NCBI RefSeq assembly: GCF_006715175.1
Contig: NZ_VFMQ01000001.1
Span: 2,356,001-2,420,000 of the forward strand
From: Curtobacterium citreum
GTDB taxonomy: Bacteria; Actinomycetota; Actinomycetes; Actinomycetales; Microbacteriaceae
Length of the DNA: 64,000 nt
Reading direction: 5' to 3'
The notes under the pieces are model-generated. The model was not told where the DNA came from. It searched no databases and saw only the letters and a list, made by a program, of their open reading frames with translations. Both the position numbers and the translations under genes were made by a program. Positions 55,142-63,830 of the stretch are shown piece by piece; position 1 is the first letter of the stretch; each line of letters begins with the position of its first letter.

Positions 55142-56446
55142 TCACGCCCGCGCCCACCCGCCGCCGATGTGCACCACGAGCCCCTGCAGCTCTGCGAGTG
55201 CCAGCGCGTCGGCGACCTCGGCCTGCGACATCCCCGAACGGACGACGATCTCCGGCTCGACGAGCGGACGCCGGCCGAGCGCGTCGAGGACACGGAGCAC
55301 CTCGGGATCCGTCCGCGCCCCGACGAGCGGGTCGGTCCGAGCGCGGTGGCGGGCGGTCCCGGCACGGCGCGGGTCGTCGTGCTCCCGGCCGTCGGGCGAG
55401 CACGACCCCGGCGCCGGGACGTCAGCGACAGAGGTCTCCGCCACGACCGCGCGGACCGGGTCGTCCGGACGCACGACGATCTGGGCCCGCCCGTCGGCGA
55501 CCAGCCGGTGACACCCCACCGACGCCGACGACGAGAACGCCCCGGGGACCGCGAAGACCGGCCGGCCGAGCTGCGCGGCGTGGTGCGCGGTGTTCAGCGC
55601 CCCCGACCGAGCGCCCGCCTCGACCACGACGGTGGCGTCGCCCAGCGCAGCGATCAACCGGTTCCGCGCCAGGAACCGCCAGCGACTCGGCCTGGTGCCC
55701 GGCGGTGACTCCGCCAGCAGACGACCCTGCCGGGCGACGGTCCGGAGCAGGTCGGTGTTGCCGACCGGGTAGAGCTGGTCGATGCCCCCGGCGAGCACCG
55801 CGACGGTCGTCGCCCCCGCAGCCAGGGCGACGCGGTGCGCGACGGCGTCGATCCCGTAGGCCCCTCCGCTGACGACGGCACACCCCGAGTCCGCAGCGGC
55901 CGAGGTGATCTCGGCCGCCGCCTCTGCGCCCGCGACCGTGTTCGCGCGGGACCCGACGACCGCGAGCGTCGCCGGGTCGTCAGCCCGTGTGCCGATCGCC
56001 CAGAGCACGACCGGCGCGTGCGGTCCGAGGTCGTCCACTCGATCCGGCCACCCCGGAGCCCCTGGGACGAGCAGTCGCGCCCCGACCGCGAGCGCCGCAC
56101 CGACCGTGTCGGCAGGACGTCGCGCCCGGAGTCGCGGTCCCCAACGTCCGACGGCCGCCCGGAGCGCCGTCCCGAGGGCGTCGGGATCGTCAGCACCCGC
56201 GACGTCGTCCTCGAGGGCGGTCCACAGGAGTCCCCGGAGTCCGGCATCCCCGGTCCCGATCGCCCCCTCGACGGCGCGGAGGGCGCGCTCCGCTCCGCAC
56301 GCAGCGAGCAGCGCGCCCGCCACGCCGTCGCCGGGCTCCACGAGCGCTGACCACACCACGCGGGCCGCCGCCTCTCCGAGGTCGACCCCGTGGACCCCGG
56401 GCCCGAGGGCGGTGCCGACCAGGTCCCGCCATGCCTGCTGCCGCAT
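55142..56446 (-). CDS. dprA: DNA-processing protein DprA
   Basis: 434 aa. Rossmann-like DprA core with [11 protein letters not shown] (about residues 161-171), [14 protein letters not shown] (about 189-202), [15 protein letters not shown] (about 250-264) and [10 protein letters not shown]; a C-terminal winged-helix region (about 375-430). The N-terminal about 110 residues are less conserved. It loads RecA on incoming single-stranded DNA. The start overlaps the comM stop by one base, giving a comM-dprA unit, the usual pairing. Confidence 0.92.
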   Translation of the reverse strand: MRQQAWRDLVGTALGPGVHGVDLGEAAARVVWSALVEPGDGVAGALLAACGAERALRAVEGAIGTGDAGLRGLLWTALEDDVAGADDPDALGTALRAAVGRWGPRLRARRPADTVGAALAVGARLLVPGAPGWPDRVDDLGPHAPVVLWAIGTRADDPATLAVVGSRANTVAGAEAAAEITSAAADSGCAVVSGGAYGIDAVAHRVALAAGATTVAVLAGGIDQLYPVGNTDLLRTVARQGRLLAESPPGTRPSRWRFLARNRLIAALGDATVVVEAGARSGALNTAHHAAQLGRPVFAVPGAFSSSASVGCHRLVADGRAQIVVRPDDPVRAVVAETSVADVPAPGSCSPDGREHDDPRRAGTARHRARTDPLVGARTDPEVLRVLDALGRRPLVEPEIVVRSGMSQAEVADALALAELQGLVVHIGGGWARA

Positions 56447-57966
56447 CAGAGCGCACCCCTGAGCGCGAGGGCCTCGTGCACGTGGTGGGTCGCAGGCCGC
56501 TCGGCACCCTCGAGGTCGGCGAGCGTCCAGGCGAGTCGCATGGTCCGGTCCCACCCCCGCATGGTCAGCGTGCCGAGGTCGAGCGCCCGGTCGAGCGTCG
56601 CCGTCGAACCAGGCTCGGACCGCCCAGCCCCGCGGAGCCAGGCCCCGGACACCTGCGCGTTGCTCGTCCATCCCGTCCCGTCGAGCCGCGCACGTGCTCG
56701 GTCCCGCGCACCGACCACGAGCGTCCGGGCCTCGGCGCTCGTCGGTGTCCCGCCGTCCGCCGCCCGGATCGACGCCGTCGTGACACGTGGCACCCGGACC
56801 CGGATGTCCAGCCGGTCGAGCAAGGGACCGGACATCCGGGCGAGGTAGCGCCGGACGGTGGACGGCGGGCACTCGCACGGCTGCGTGCCCTGTCCGGCGT
56901 TCCCGCACGGACACGGGTTCGCCGCGAGCAGGAGCTGACACCGCGCCGGGAACTCCGCCGCGCCCGCCGCCCGGTGCACCGTCACCGTGCCGGACTCGAG
57001 CGGCTGCCGGAGGGCGTCGAGCACCGCGCGCGGGAACTCCGGCGCCTCGTCGAGGAACAGCACCCCTCGGGTCGCGCGCGACACCGCGCCCGGGCGGACC
57101 GTCCCGCTGCCCCCGCCGATCAACGACACCGCGGACGCCGAGTGGTGCGGCGCCTCCCACGGCGGCCGGGTGGTCCACGAGGCCGCTCCGGCACCGGCGA
57201 CCGACCGGACCGTCGCGAGCTCGAGCGCAGCCTCGTCGTCGAGGTCCGGCAGGATCCCGTGCAGGCGCTCGGCGAGCATCGTCTTCCCCGCTCCCGGAGG
57301 CCCGAGGAGCAGCGCGTGGTGACCCCCGGCCGCCGCGGCGATCACCGCCCGTACGCCGATCGGGTTGCCGACCACGTCCGCGAGCTCCGCTGCCGGGGCG
57401 GGTGCGGCCGGGAGCTCGGGCGCGAGCACCGGGTCCACCTGCACGGGCGGCAGCAACGCTCCCCCGGCGATCGCCGCCGCGCGCAGCGAGTCCACGCCGA
57501 CCACCTGCACGCCGGAGACCACGCGCGCCTCGGCCAGGTTGCCCACGGGCAGCACGACCCGCTCGATGCCGGCCTCGCGCGCGGCGAGCAGCATCGGGAT
57601 GACCCCGTGCACCGGTCGCACGCGGCCGTCGAGCCCGAGCTCCCCGACGTAGGCCGTCCGCTCGGACACGTCCGGTGCCACCTCGGCGGCGGCGAGCACG
57701 GCCATCGCGATCGCCAGGTCGAACCCCGACCCGCGCTTCGGGATCGCGGCCGGGGTCAGGTTCACCGTGATCCGCCGGGCCGGGAGCGGCGACCCGGCGT
57801 TGGCCGCGGCCGCCCGCACGCGCTCCCGGGCCTCGCCGAGCGAGGTGTCCGGCAACCCGATGATGCTGAAGCCCGGCAGCTGGCTCGTGAGGTGCGCCTC
57901 GACCTCGATGCACCGCGCCCGCACCCCGAGCAGCGCGATCGCGGACGTCCGTCCGACCCCGCTCAC
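56446..57966 (-). CDS. comM: ComM/YifB Mg-chelatase-like AAA ATPase
   Basis: 506 aa. An N-terminal lon-protease-like domain (about 20-150, with LPGFSIIGLPDTSLGEARERVRAA-type sequence) precedes an AAA domain with Walker A LLLGPPGAGKT (about 222-232), Walker B GVLFLDEAPEF (about 295-305), and the Cys-rich loop NPCPCGNAG...CEC typical of the family. ComM is a branch-migration helicase aiding recombination of taken-up DNA (shown in Vibrio). GTG 57966 overlaps the yraN stop (GTGA). Confidence 0.93.
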   Translation of the reverse strand: MSGVGRTSAIALLGVRARCIEVEAHLTSQLPGFSIIGLPDTSLGEARERVRAAAANAGSPLPARRITVNLTPAAIPKRGSGFDLAIAMAVLAAAEVAPDVSERTAYVGELGLDGRVRPVHGVIPMLLAAREAGIERVVLPVGNLAEARVVSGVQVVGVDSLRAAAIAGGALLPPVQVDPVLAPELPAAPAPAAELADVVGNPIGVRAVIAAAAGGHHALLLGPPGAGKTMLAERLHGILPDLDDEAALELATVRSVAGAGAASWTTRPPWEAPHHSASAVSLIGGGSGTVRPGAVSRATRGVLFLDEAPEFPRAVLDALRQPLESGTVTVHRAAGAAEFPARCQLLLAANPCPCGNAGQGTQPCECPPSTVRRYLARMSGPLLDRLDIRVRVPRVTTASIRAADGGTPTSAEARTLVVGARDRARARLDGTGWTSNAQVSGAWLRGAGRSEPGSTATLDRALDLGTLTMRGWDRTMRLAWTLADLEGAERPATHHVHEALALRGAL

Positions 57967-58331
57967 AGCACGCCCTCGACGTGCTCGACGCCGTGACGGT
58001 CGCCGTCGAGGTGCACCGCCACCGCGTCGATGCGGATGAACGGCGCACTCGTCTCCGGGTGCTCGCGGAACCACTGCGGCACGAGCTGCCGCAGCCGGGC
58101 GGCCTTCGCCGGCGTGATCGCCTCGAACGGGTGTCCGGCGGTCGGCCCGGTGCGGGTCTTCACCTCGACGAAGACGAGCGTTCCCCGGTCCCACGCGACG
58201 ACGTCGACTTCACCGGACCGACACCGCCAGTTCCGGTCGACGATCCGGTACCCCTTCGCCACCAGCCAGTCGACGGCCAGCGATTCCCCCGTCGCTCCGA
58301 TCCCCCTGCGACCTGTGTTCGTCCGTTCCAC
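57963..58331 (-). CDS. yraN: UPF0102 endonuclease-like protein YraN
   Basis: 122 aa, normal size. Restriction-endonuclease-like fold with GESLAVDWLVAKGYRIVDRNWR (about residues 15-36 in sense), GEVDVVAWD and VFVEVKTRTG (about 52-61), which carry the Asp, Glu and Lys of a nuclease site. Cellular role unknown, but it is fixed in the rnhB-yraN-comM-dprA order. GTG start with GGAGGTGA upstream; comM follows in overlap. Confidence 0.93.
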   Translation of the reverse strand: MERTNTGRRGIGATGESLAVDWLVAKGYRIVDRNWRCRSGEVDVVAWDRGTLVFVEVKTRTGPTAGHPFEAITPAKAARLRQLVPQWFREHPETSAPFIRIDAVAVHLDGDRHGVEHVEGVL

Positions 58332-58436
58332 GGCGTCACCTCCACCATCGACGATGACGGCGACTGATCACCTCGCGGCGGTCGTTCCCGGAGCGGTGGA
58401 GAACACCGCGCGAGGAATGCGTTGTGGAGGAACGAC

Positions 58437-58471
58437 GGAACCCCGGACGACACGAGGTCGTCCGGGGTTCC
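58437..58471 (-). terminator. hairpin after lsr2
   Basis: A 15-bp perfect stem GGAACCCCGGACGAC with its complement and a five-base loop, 23 bases beyond the lsr2 stop. Confidence 0.75.
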
Positions 58472-58494
58472 GGGGAGTATCAGTGCACTGGAAC

Positions 58495-58851
58495 TCAGTG
58501 CGCTGCTGCGTAGGCTTCCTGCACCTGGGTGGAGATACGGCCGCGGCTCGAGACCTCGTACCCGTTCTCCTTGGCCCATTCGCGGATCTTCGCGAGTTCT
58601 TCCGAGTTGCCACGCTTCGGTGCCGACTTCGGTGCCGAGGCGGAGCCCGAACCGGAGCGACGGCCGGACACCTTGCGGGCGGCCGCGACGTAGTCGGAGA
58701 TGGCCTCGCGGAACTTGTCGACGTTGTCGTCGGACAGGTCGATCTCGTAGTTCGAACCATCGAACGCGAATTCGACCGTGCGGCCTTCACCCGCGGCGAT
58801 GGGGGAATCGTCGAGGTCGTCGACGAGCTGGACGGTGACCTTCTGTGCCAT
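58495..58851 (-). CDS. lsr2: Lsr2-type nucleoid-associated protein
   Basis: 118 aa. N-terminal dimerisation domain starting MAQKVTVQLVDDLDDS (about 1-60), a flexible Ser/Ala/Lys linker (about 72-85), and the C-terminal DNA-binding domain with the SRGRIS motif (about 103-108), whose RGR inserts into the minor groove of AT-rich DNA. It is the actinobacterial H-NS analogue. Its position between yraN and DUF2469 splits that otherwise conserved run. It has its own promoter, dyad and terminator, so it is a separate unit. Confidence 0.95.
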   Translation of the reverse strand: MAQKVTVQLVDDLDDSPIAAGEGRTVEFAFDGSNYEIDLSDDNVDKFREAISDYVAAARKVSGRRSGSGSASAPKSAPKRGNSEELAKIREWAKENGYEVSSRGRISTQVQEAYAAAH

Positions 58852-58866
58852 GTCTGCTCCTGTTGT

Positions 58867-58891
58867 CAGTGGATGTTTCCACTGCAGATTA
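58867..58891 (-). promoter_or_regulatory. lsr2 promoter -10 and operator-like dyad
   Basis: TAATCT (58891-58886) is a good -10. Immediately downstream CAGTGGA-N4-TCCACTG (58884-58867) forms a perfect dyad covering the expected transcription start. It could be a repressor site or a 5' hairpin stabilising the mRNA. Confidence 0.5.
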
Positions 58892-58965
58892 GCGGAATGC
58901 GCCGCCGAATGTCCGACGTGACACCGCATTTCCCCCGGAGAACATTCTCCGACAGAAAACGACGT

Positions 58966-59289
58966 TCACTCGTCGAGTGCGAGTTCCTTCGGCAATTCGA
59001 GTTCACGCGACGTGAGTTCCTCGACGTTCACGTCCTTGAACGTGAGCACCCGCACCGACTTCACGAACCGGTCGGAACGGTAGACGTCCCAGACCCACAC
59101 GTCACTCATCGACAACTCGAAGTAGAAGTCGTGCTCGGTGTCACGGCGCACGAGTTCGACCTCGTTCGCCAGGTAGAAACGCCGCTCGGTCTCGACCACG
59201 TAGCGGAACTGCGACACGACGTCGCGGTACTCGCGGTACAGGGCCAGTTCGACCTCGCGGTCGTAGTCGTCGAATTCGTCGTCATCCAT
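58966..59289 (-). CDS. DUF2469 family protein
   Basis: 107 aa, the normal length of the family, acidic throughout. The opening DDYDREVELALYREYRDVV and WVWDVYRSDRFVKSVRVLTFKDVN are the recognisable conserved parts. Function unknown; it sits next to rnhB in nearly all Actinobacteria (family knowledge). 44 bases after rnhB on the same strand. Confidence 0.9.
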   Translation of the reverse strand: MDDDEFDDYDREVELALYREYRDVVSQFRYVVETERRFYLANEVELVRRDTEHDFYFELSMSDVWVWDVYRSDRFVKSVRVLTFKDVNVEELTSRELELPKELALDE

Positions 59290-59333
59290 CGCTCCGACAG
59301 TCTACGGCGACACGGGGCGACCGTCGCGCCGGT

Positions 59334-60041
59334 TCAGCGTCCGACGACCTCGAGTTCGTCGAAGCCGTCGAGCGCCACCGACGAGGCCTGGTGCAGCCAG
59401 CTCTTGCGGTGCAGGTCGTGCGCCCCGACCGCGCGGATCGCGTCGTAGTGCGCGGTCGAGCCGTAGCCCTTGTTCGAGGCCCACGCGTAGTGCGGTGCGT
59501 CCTCGTGCGCGGTCGTCATCAGGCTGTCGCGTTCGACCTTCGCCACGACCGACGCCGCGGCGACGGAGGCGCAGTCCCGGTCGGCCTTCACGCGCACGAC
59601 CACATCGAGTGACCCGGTCGGCGGGTGCATCGTCGGCGGCACGGCGCGGGACAGCCAGTCGAACGATCCGTCGAGCACGACGACCGCGCCCTCGAGGTCG
59701 AGACCGTCCGCGACGAGCGACCCGAGCGCGGCAGCCCCGGCCTGCCCGAGCGCCGGGACGATGCCCTGCTCGTCGACGACCTGCGCCGAGGCCATCCCCA
59801 CCGCGGTCCGCGCCCACCGCCGGACGACGGGGACGAGTTCCGTCCGGCGGGCGGCCGACAGCAGCTTCGAGTCCGCGAGCCCCTGCGGCACGCGCCCGAC
59901 GTCGAGCGTGACGGCGGCGACGCCGACCGCGACCGGTCCGGCGATGGCGCCGCGACCGACCTCGTCCATGCCGATCACGGTGACGCGACCGGCCGCCAGC
60001 AGCCGCTTCTCGACGCGGAGGGAGGGACGGACGGCGGTCAC
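59334..60041 (-). CDS. rnhB: ribonuclease HII
   Basis: 235 aa. Active site: IGMDEVGRGAIAGPVAVGV (about residues 23-41, Asp and Glu), VVVLDGSFDWL (about 118-128, Asp) and KADRDCASVAAASVVAKVERD (about 155-175 with the final Asp). It removes ribonucleotides from DNA. GTG 60041 overlaps the lepB stop in a GTGA arrangement, so its translation depends on ribosomes that end in the second frame of lepB. Confidence 0.93.
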   Translation of the reverse strand: MTAVRPSLRVEKRLLAAGRVTVIGMDEVGRGAIAGPVAVGVAAVTLDVGRVPQGLADSKLLSAARRTELVPVVRRWARTAVGMASAQVVDEQGIVPALGQAGAAALGSLVADGLDLEGAVVVLDGSFDWLSRAVPPTMHPPTGSLDVVVRVKADRDCASVAAASVVAKVERDSLMTTAHEDAPHYAWASNKGYGSTAHYDAIRAVGAHDLHRKSWLHQASSVALDGFDELEVVGR

Positions 60042-60786
60042 TTGTCCCGCTGCTCCACGCCGGCGAAGACGTCGGGGTAGTCGTCGAGCCACGTCCAGCG
60101 GCTCGTCGGCCACGAGATGACGAAGGCTCGTCCGGTCACGTCGGACAGCGGCACGAAGCCCTTCGACGGGGTGTCGCCGTTGTACCGAGAGTCCTTCGAG
60201 TCGTAGCGGTTGTCGCCCATCACCCAGATGGTGCCCTCGGGGACGGTCACCGAGAAGTTCGTGCCGGACGCGCGGGTCTCCCCCACCGGCAGCTTGAGGT
60301 ACGGCTCCTTGATCGGCACGCCGTTGACCGACATCTGCCCGAGCTCGTTGCAGCAGGAAACCTTGTCGCCGGGCAGACCGATCACCCGCTTGATGAGGTG
60401 GTCGTCGCTGTCGCCGGTGCCGAGCCCGACCTGCGTCAGGAGCCAGTCGATGGCCTTCGCGGGCTGCGTGTCCGGAGCGACCTTCGGCACATCGGCGCCG
60501 CTGAGCCATCCCCCGGGTCCTTGAAGACGACGACGTCCCCGCGCTTCAGGCTGACGACGTCCGGCACGAGCTCGTTGACGATCACCCGGTCGTTGATCTG
60601 CAGGGTGTTCTCCATCGACGCCGACGGGATGTAGAACGACCGGATCAGGAACGTCTTGACGAGGAACGAGACGAGCAGCGCGGCGACGAAGATGATGACG
60701 AGGTCGCGGAGGAAGGTGAGGACTCCGTTCGCCTTCTTCTTCTCGGTCCGCGGGCGCCGGCCCGATCCCTGCGTCGTGTCCGTCAT
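60038..60786 (-). pseudogene. lepB: signal peptidase I, interrupted by a one-base frameshift
   Basis: The first part (from ATG 60786) reads a normal SPase I: cytoplasmic start, one helix (about residues 25-45), the catalytic Ser in FYIPSASMENTL (about 53-64) and RGDVVVFKDPGDG. Just after this the family sequence continues in another frame (GGWLSGADVPKV, then KRVIGLPGDKV with the catalytic Lys, and GDNRYDSKDSR) to a stop overlapping rnhB. Restoring one G in the G5 run (C5 at 60510-60514 on the plus strand) gives an intact 249-aa protein. Because SPase I is normally essential, a sequencing error, phase variation or a second lepB are all possible. Confidence 0.8.
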
Positions 60787-60874
60787 GTCCGCTCTCGTTC
60801 ACACCCGTGCGCGCCGGAGCGAGCAGGTACTGCAGTCCGGGTCGCCGGTGGACGACTTCCCGGACGACGGGAAA

Positions 60875-60914
60875 GGCCCCCCGTCGATGCACAACCGTAC
60901 ATGGACGAGGGGCC
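60875..60914 (-). terminator. hairpin after rplS
   Basis: GGCCCCCCGTC and GACGAGGGGCC pair with one mismatch and an 18-base loop, 40 bases beyond the rplS stop and 89 bases before the lepB start. The rest of this 168-base gap shows no other feature. Confidence 0.5.
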
Positions 60915-60954
60915 CGCAGCGGCACCCGCCTCGCGGGGCTCACTGTGAAGGCGA

Positions 60955-61311
60955 TCAGGCGTCGCGCTTCTCCTTGATCTTGCGGCGGGCCGCCTTGCCG
61001 CGCAGCTCGCGCAGGTAGTACAGCTTCGCGCGACGGACGTCACCACGGGTGACGACCTCGATGTGGTCGATGATCGGCGAGTGCACCGGGAACCAGCGCT
61101 CGACGCCGACCTGGAAGCTCACCTTGCGGACCTTGAAGGTCTCGCCGAGGCCGTGGCCCTGACGCGCGATGACGACGCCCTGGAAGACCTGGACGCGCGA
61201 GCGCGTGCCTTCGATGATGTTGACGTGCACCTTGATGGTGTCGCCGGGGCGGAAGTCCGGGACGTCGGTGCGCAGCGAGGCTGCGTCGACGTGGTCGAGG
61301 AGCTGGCTCAT
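60955..61311 (-). CDS. rplS: 50S ribosomal protein L19
   Basis: 118 aa, normal size. [37 protein letters not shown] core (first 20 conserved residues begin near 20), [24 protein letters not shown] (about 81-104) and the basic end. L19 lies at the subunit interface. ATG 61311 fits family length. The usual trmD-rplS neighbours are kept, but a map gene stands between them on the opposite strand, so rplS must use its own promoter. Confidence 0.96.
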   Translation of the reverse strand: MSQLLDHVDAASLRTDVPDFRPGDTIKVHVNIIEGTRSRVQVFQGVVIARQGHGLGETFKVRKVSFQVGVERWFPVHSPIIDHIEVVTRGDVRRAKLYYLRELRGKAARRKIKEKRDA

Positions 61312-61429
61312 GATGGGTTCACTCTCTGCGGACGCGCACGGGTCGCCGCGGATCGGTTGTGGAAAGAATGATGTGTACCCGGAAACGGCGACTCCCCCGT
61401 GGCAGAGTCCAGCCAGGGCACAGCGATCA

Positions 61430-61459
61430 ATCTTGCCACAGAACCGCGGACCCCGCCAA
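61430..61459 (-). promoter_or_regulatory. rplS promoter
   Basis: Minus-strand TTGGCG (61459-61454), 18-base spacer, CAAGAT (61435-61430). Leader of about 110 bases, which includes a GTGGCA/TGCCAC pairing. Divergent from map. Confidence 0.4.
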
Positions 61460-61477
61460 CCGGTGCAGGATGGACGG

Positions 61478-62269
61478 ATGATCGAACTCCGTACCGCCGC
61501 CGAACTGGACGGCCTGCGCGCCGCCGGCCGGTTCGTCGCCGACGTCCTCGACGAACTGCTCACGACGGTCGACGTCGGGGTGAACCTGCTCGACCTCGAC
61601 CGCGTCGCGGCCCGGATGATCGCCGACCGGGGCGCGGTGAGCTGCTACGTCGACTACCACCCGTCGTTCGGCAACTCCCCCTTCGGCAAGAACCTCTGCA
61701 CGTCGGTCAACGACGCGGCGCTCCATGGGCTGCCGTACGACCGCGTGCTCGTGGACGGCGACCTCGTCAGCCTGGACTTCGCCGCGAGCGTCGACGGCTG
61801 GGTCGCGGACTCCGCGGTGACGGTGCAGGTCGGCACGCCGCGCGACGAGGACCAGCACCTCGTCACGACCGTCGAGCGTGCACTCGCGGCCGGCATCGAG
61901 CAGTTCCGGCCGGGCAACAAGCTCGGCGACGTCTCGTACGCGATCGGCCGGGTGGCGAAGGACGCCGGCTACAGCGTCAACACGCAGTTCGGTGGACACG
62001 GCGTCGGCCGCACCATGCACGGTGAACCGCACGTCCCGAACGACGGACGACCCGGGCGCGGACTGAAGCTGCGACCGGGACTCGTGGTCGCCATCGAGCC
62101 GTGGCTCATGCAGGGCACCGACGAGCTGGTCCAGGACGAGGACGGCTGGACGCTGAAGAGCGTCGACGGCTCGCGCGCGGCGCACGTCGAGCACACGGTC
62201 GCCGTCACCGACGCGGGTCCCGAGGTCCTCACCCTGCGTCGCGCGCAACGGTCCGACGCCACCCACTGA
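61478..62269 (+). CDS. map: type I methionine aminopeptidase
   Basis: 263 aa. Pita-bread fold; the five metal ligands are visible: two Asp in [18 protein letters not shown] (about residues 97-114), His in [13 protein letters not shown] (about 171-183), Glu in VAIEPWL and Glu in HVEHTVAV. Removes N-terminal Met. AGGA is seven bases before the ATG. Its stop codon lies inside the stem of palindrome copy 4. It interrupts the trmD-rplS order on the opposite strand and is likely an additional map copy rather than the one beside secY/adk (inference). Confidence 0.94.
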   Translation: MIELRTAAELDGLRAAGRFVADVLDELLTTVDVGVNLLDLDRVAARMIADRGAVSCYVDYHPSFGNSPFGKNLCTSVNDAALHGLPYDRVLVDGDLVSLDFAASVDGWVADSAVTVQVGTPRDEDQHLVTTVERALAAGIEQFRPGNKLGDVSYAIGRVAKDAGYSVNTQFGGHGVGRTMHGEPHVPNDGRPGRGLKLRPGLVVAIEPWLMQGTDELVQDEDGWTLKSVDGSRAAHVEHTVAVTDAGPEVLTLRRAQRSDATH

Positions 62270-62318
62270 CGGACTGGAGGCGCGGTGCCAGCCGGCACTG
62301 TGCCTCCAGTCCGTCAGT
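62265..62318. terminator. 54-bp imperfect palindrome between convergent genes (family copy 4)
   Basis: Arms pair with two G:T wobbles and one tip mismatch, core GGCGCGGTGCCAGCCGGCAC. The G:C pair of other copies is T:A here (62275 with 62308), a compensatory change. It includes the map stop codon. Confidence 0.8.
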
Positions 62319-62328
62319 CGCGACCGGC

Positions 62329-63021
62329 CTACGCGTCCGGCAGCAGGTCCGGACGGACGCGCAGCGTCCGCTCCACCTGCTGCTCGTGCCGCCACGCGGC
62401 GACGCGGGCGTGGTGCCCGCTGAGCAGGACGTCCGGGACCTCGAGGTCCCGCCAGACGGCGGGCTTCGTGTAGGAGGGGTACTCGAGCAGGCCGTCCTCG
62501 TGGGACTCCTCGACGAGGGACTCCGGGTTGCCGACGACGCCGGGGACCAGGCGTCCGACGGCCTCGATCATGGCCATGGCCGCGACCTCGCCGCCGTTCA
62601 GCACGTAGTCGCCGAGCGAGAGCTCCACCACCGAGCAGCGGGACGCCGCCCACGCGAACACCCGCGCGTCGATGCCCTCGTACCGCCCGCAGGCGAACAC
62701 GAGGTGCTCCGACGTCGACGCGAGCGACCGCGCGATCGACTGCCGGAACGGGGTACCGGCAGGGGTCGGCACGACGAGGGTGGACGAGCCGTCCTCGCGC
62801 AGGACCGACTCGAGCGCCTGGGCCCACGGCTCCGGCTTCATCACCATGCCGGCGCCGCCGCCGTACGGCGTGTCGTCGACGGTGCGGTGCCGGTCGGTCG
62901 TCCACTGCCGCAGGTCGTGCACGTGCACGTCGAGCAGACCGTCGACGCGCGCCTTGCCGAGCAGGGAGACGTCGAGGACCGAGAAGAACTCGGGGAAGAT
63001 CGTGACGATGTCGATGCGCAC
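62329..63021 (-). CDS. trmD: tRNA (guanine-N1)-methyltransferase
   Basis: 230 aa. SPOUT trefoil-knot enzyme making m1G37. [13 protein letters not shown] start, [17 protein letters not shown] (about residues 48-64), [11 protein letters not shown] (about 114-124) and [14 protein letters not shown] (about 137-150) of the knot. ATG 63021 is six bases after the rimM stop. Part of rpsP-khpA-rimM-trmD. Confidence 0.96.
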   Translation of the reverse strand: MRIDIVTIFPEFFSVLDVSLLGKARVDGLLDVHVHDLRQWTTDRHRTVDDTPYGGGAGMVMKPEPWAQALESVLREDGSSTLVVPTPAGTPFRQSIARSLASTSEHLVFACGRYEGIDARVFAWAASRCSVVELSLGDYVLNGGEVAAMAMIEAVGRLVPGVVGNPESLVEESHEDGLLEYPSYTKPAVWRDLEVPDVLLSGHHARVAAWRHEQQVERTLRVRPDLLPDA

Positions 63022-63027
63022 GGCGGC

Positions 63028-63570
63028 CTAGGAGATCGTCTCGGGCCGCGAGGTGTCCTCGGGGTCCTCGAACAGGCCGGTCGGCGGCGTCACGGTCACC
63101 GTGCCGGCCTCGATGTCGACCGACGGCACGATCGCCGAGACGAACGGTACGAGTACCTCGCCGCGGTCCGCGGTGTCGATCGCGAGCAGGTCCTGCGCCG
63201 GCAGGTGGTCGACGCGTGCGACCGTCCCGACCTCGACGTCGTCCCGCAGGACGCGGAGGCCGACCAGCTGGTGGTCGTACCAGGCGTCGTCCTCGCCGGT
63301 GTCGGCGTCGGCGTCCTGTTCGACCCAGAGGATCGCCCGTGCGAGGGTCTCGGCCGCGGTGCGGTCCCCGATGCCCTCGAAGAAGGCGACCGGGTGGCCG
63401 TTGTACCAGCGGAGCTCGTCCAGCGTGATGGTCTTGCCCGACCACGGGGACTCCGCAGGCACCTGGAGCGTGAACTCCGCTCCTGGCGTGAACCGACGAT
63501 CCGGGTCGTCGGTGTAGAGCTCGAGCTTGATGCCGCCCTTGAGCCCGTGCGCCTTCGTGATTCGACCCAC
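63028..63570 (-). CDS. rimM: ribosome maturation factor RimM
   Basis: 180 aa from GTG 63570. RimM N-domain (GRITKAHGLKGGIKLELYTDD) and PRC-barrel C-domain (about 100-170, DHQLVGLRVL and VEVGTVARVDHLPAQDLL). Binds S19 during 30S assembly. Start is odd: the family usually has LRVGRI, and codons for Thr-Gln-Leu-Arg precede the GTG in frame after an AGGGAG sequence, yet no standard start codon occurs among them. The annotated protein therefore lacks a few usual residues. Confidence 0.9.
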   Translation of the reverse strand: MGRITKAHGLKGGIKLELYTDDPDRRFTPGAEFTLQVPAESPWSGKTITLDELRWYNGHPVAFFEGIGDRTAAETLARAILWVEQDADADTGEDDAWYDHQLVGLRVLRDDVEVGTVARVDHLPAQDLLAIDTADRGEVLVPFVSAIVPSVDIEAGTVTVTPPTGLFEDPEDTSRPETIS

Positions 63571-63589
63571 CCGGAGTTGGGTCGTCTCC

Positions 63590-63826
63590 CTAGGAATCGG
63601 TGTCGACCACGTCGACCCGCACCCGCTTGCCGTCGGCGAGAGCCGAGACGAGGGTGCGGAGCGCCTTCGCGGTCCGTCCGGCGCGACCGATCACGCGGCC
63701 GAGGTCCTCGGGGTGCACACGCACCTCGAGGACCTCGCCCCGCGCGGAGGTGGAACTGGCGACGCGCACGTCGTCCGGGTGATCGACGATCCCCTTGACG
63801 AGGTGCGTCAGCGCGGATTCGAGCAA
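63590..63826 (-). CDS. khpA: KH-domain RNA-binding protein KhpA
   Basis: 78 aa, normal size. One KH domain with GRVIGRAGRTAKALRTLV (about residues 42-59), the GxxG motif being GRAG. A small RNA-binding protein of the rpsP operon. TTG start (63826), four bases after the rpsP stop. Confidence 0.92.
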   Translation of the reverse strand: MLESALTHLVKGIVDHPDDVRVASSTSARGEVLEVRVHPEDLGRVIGRAGRTAKALRTLVSALADGKRVRVDVVDTDS

Positions 63827-63830
63827 GGAA

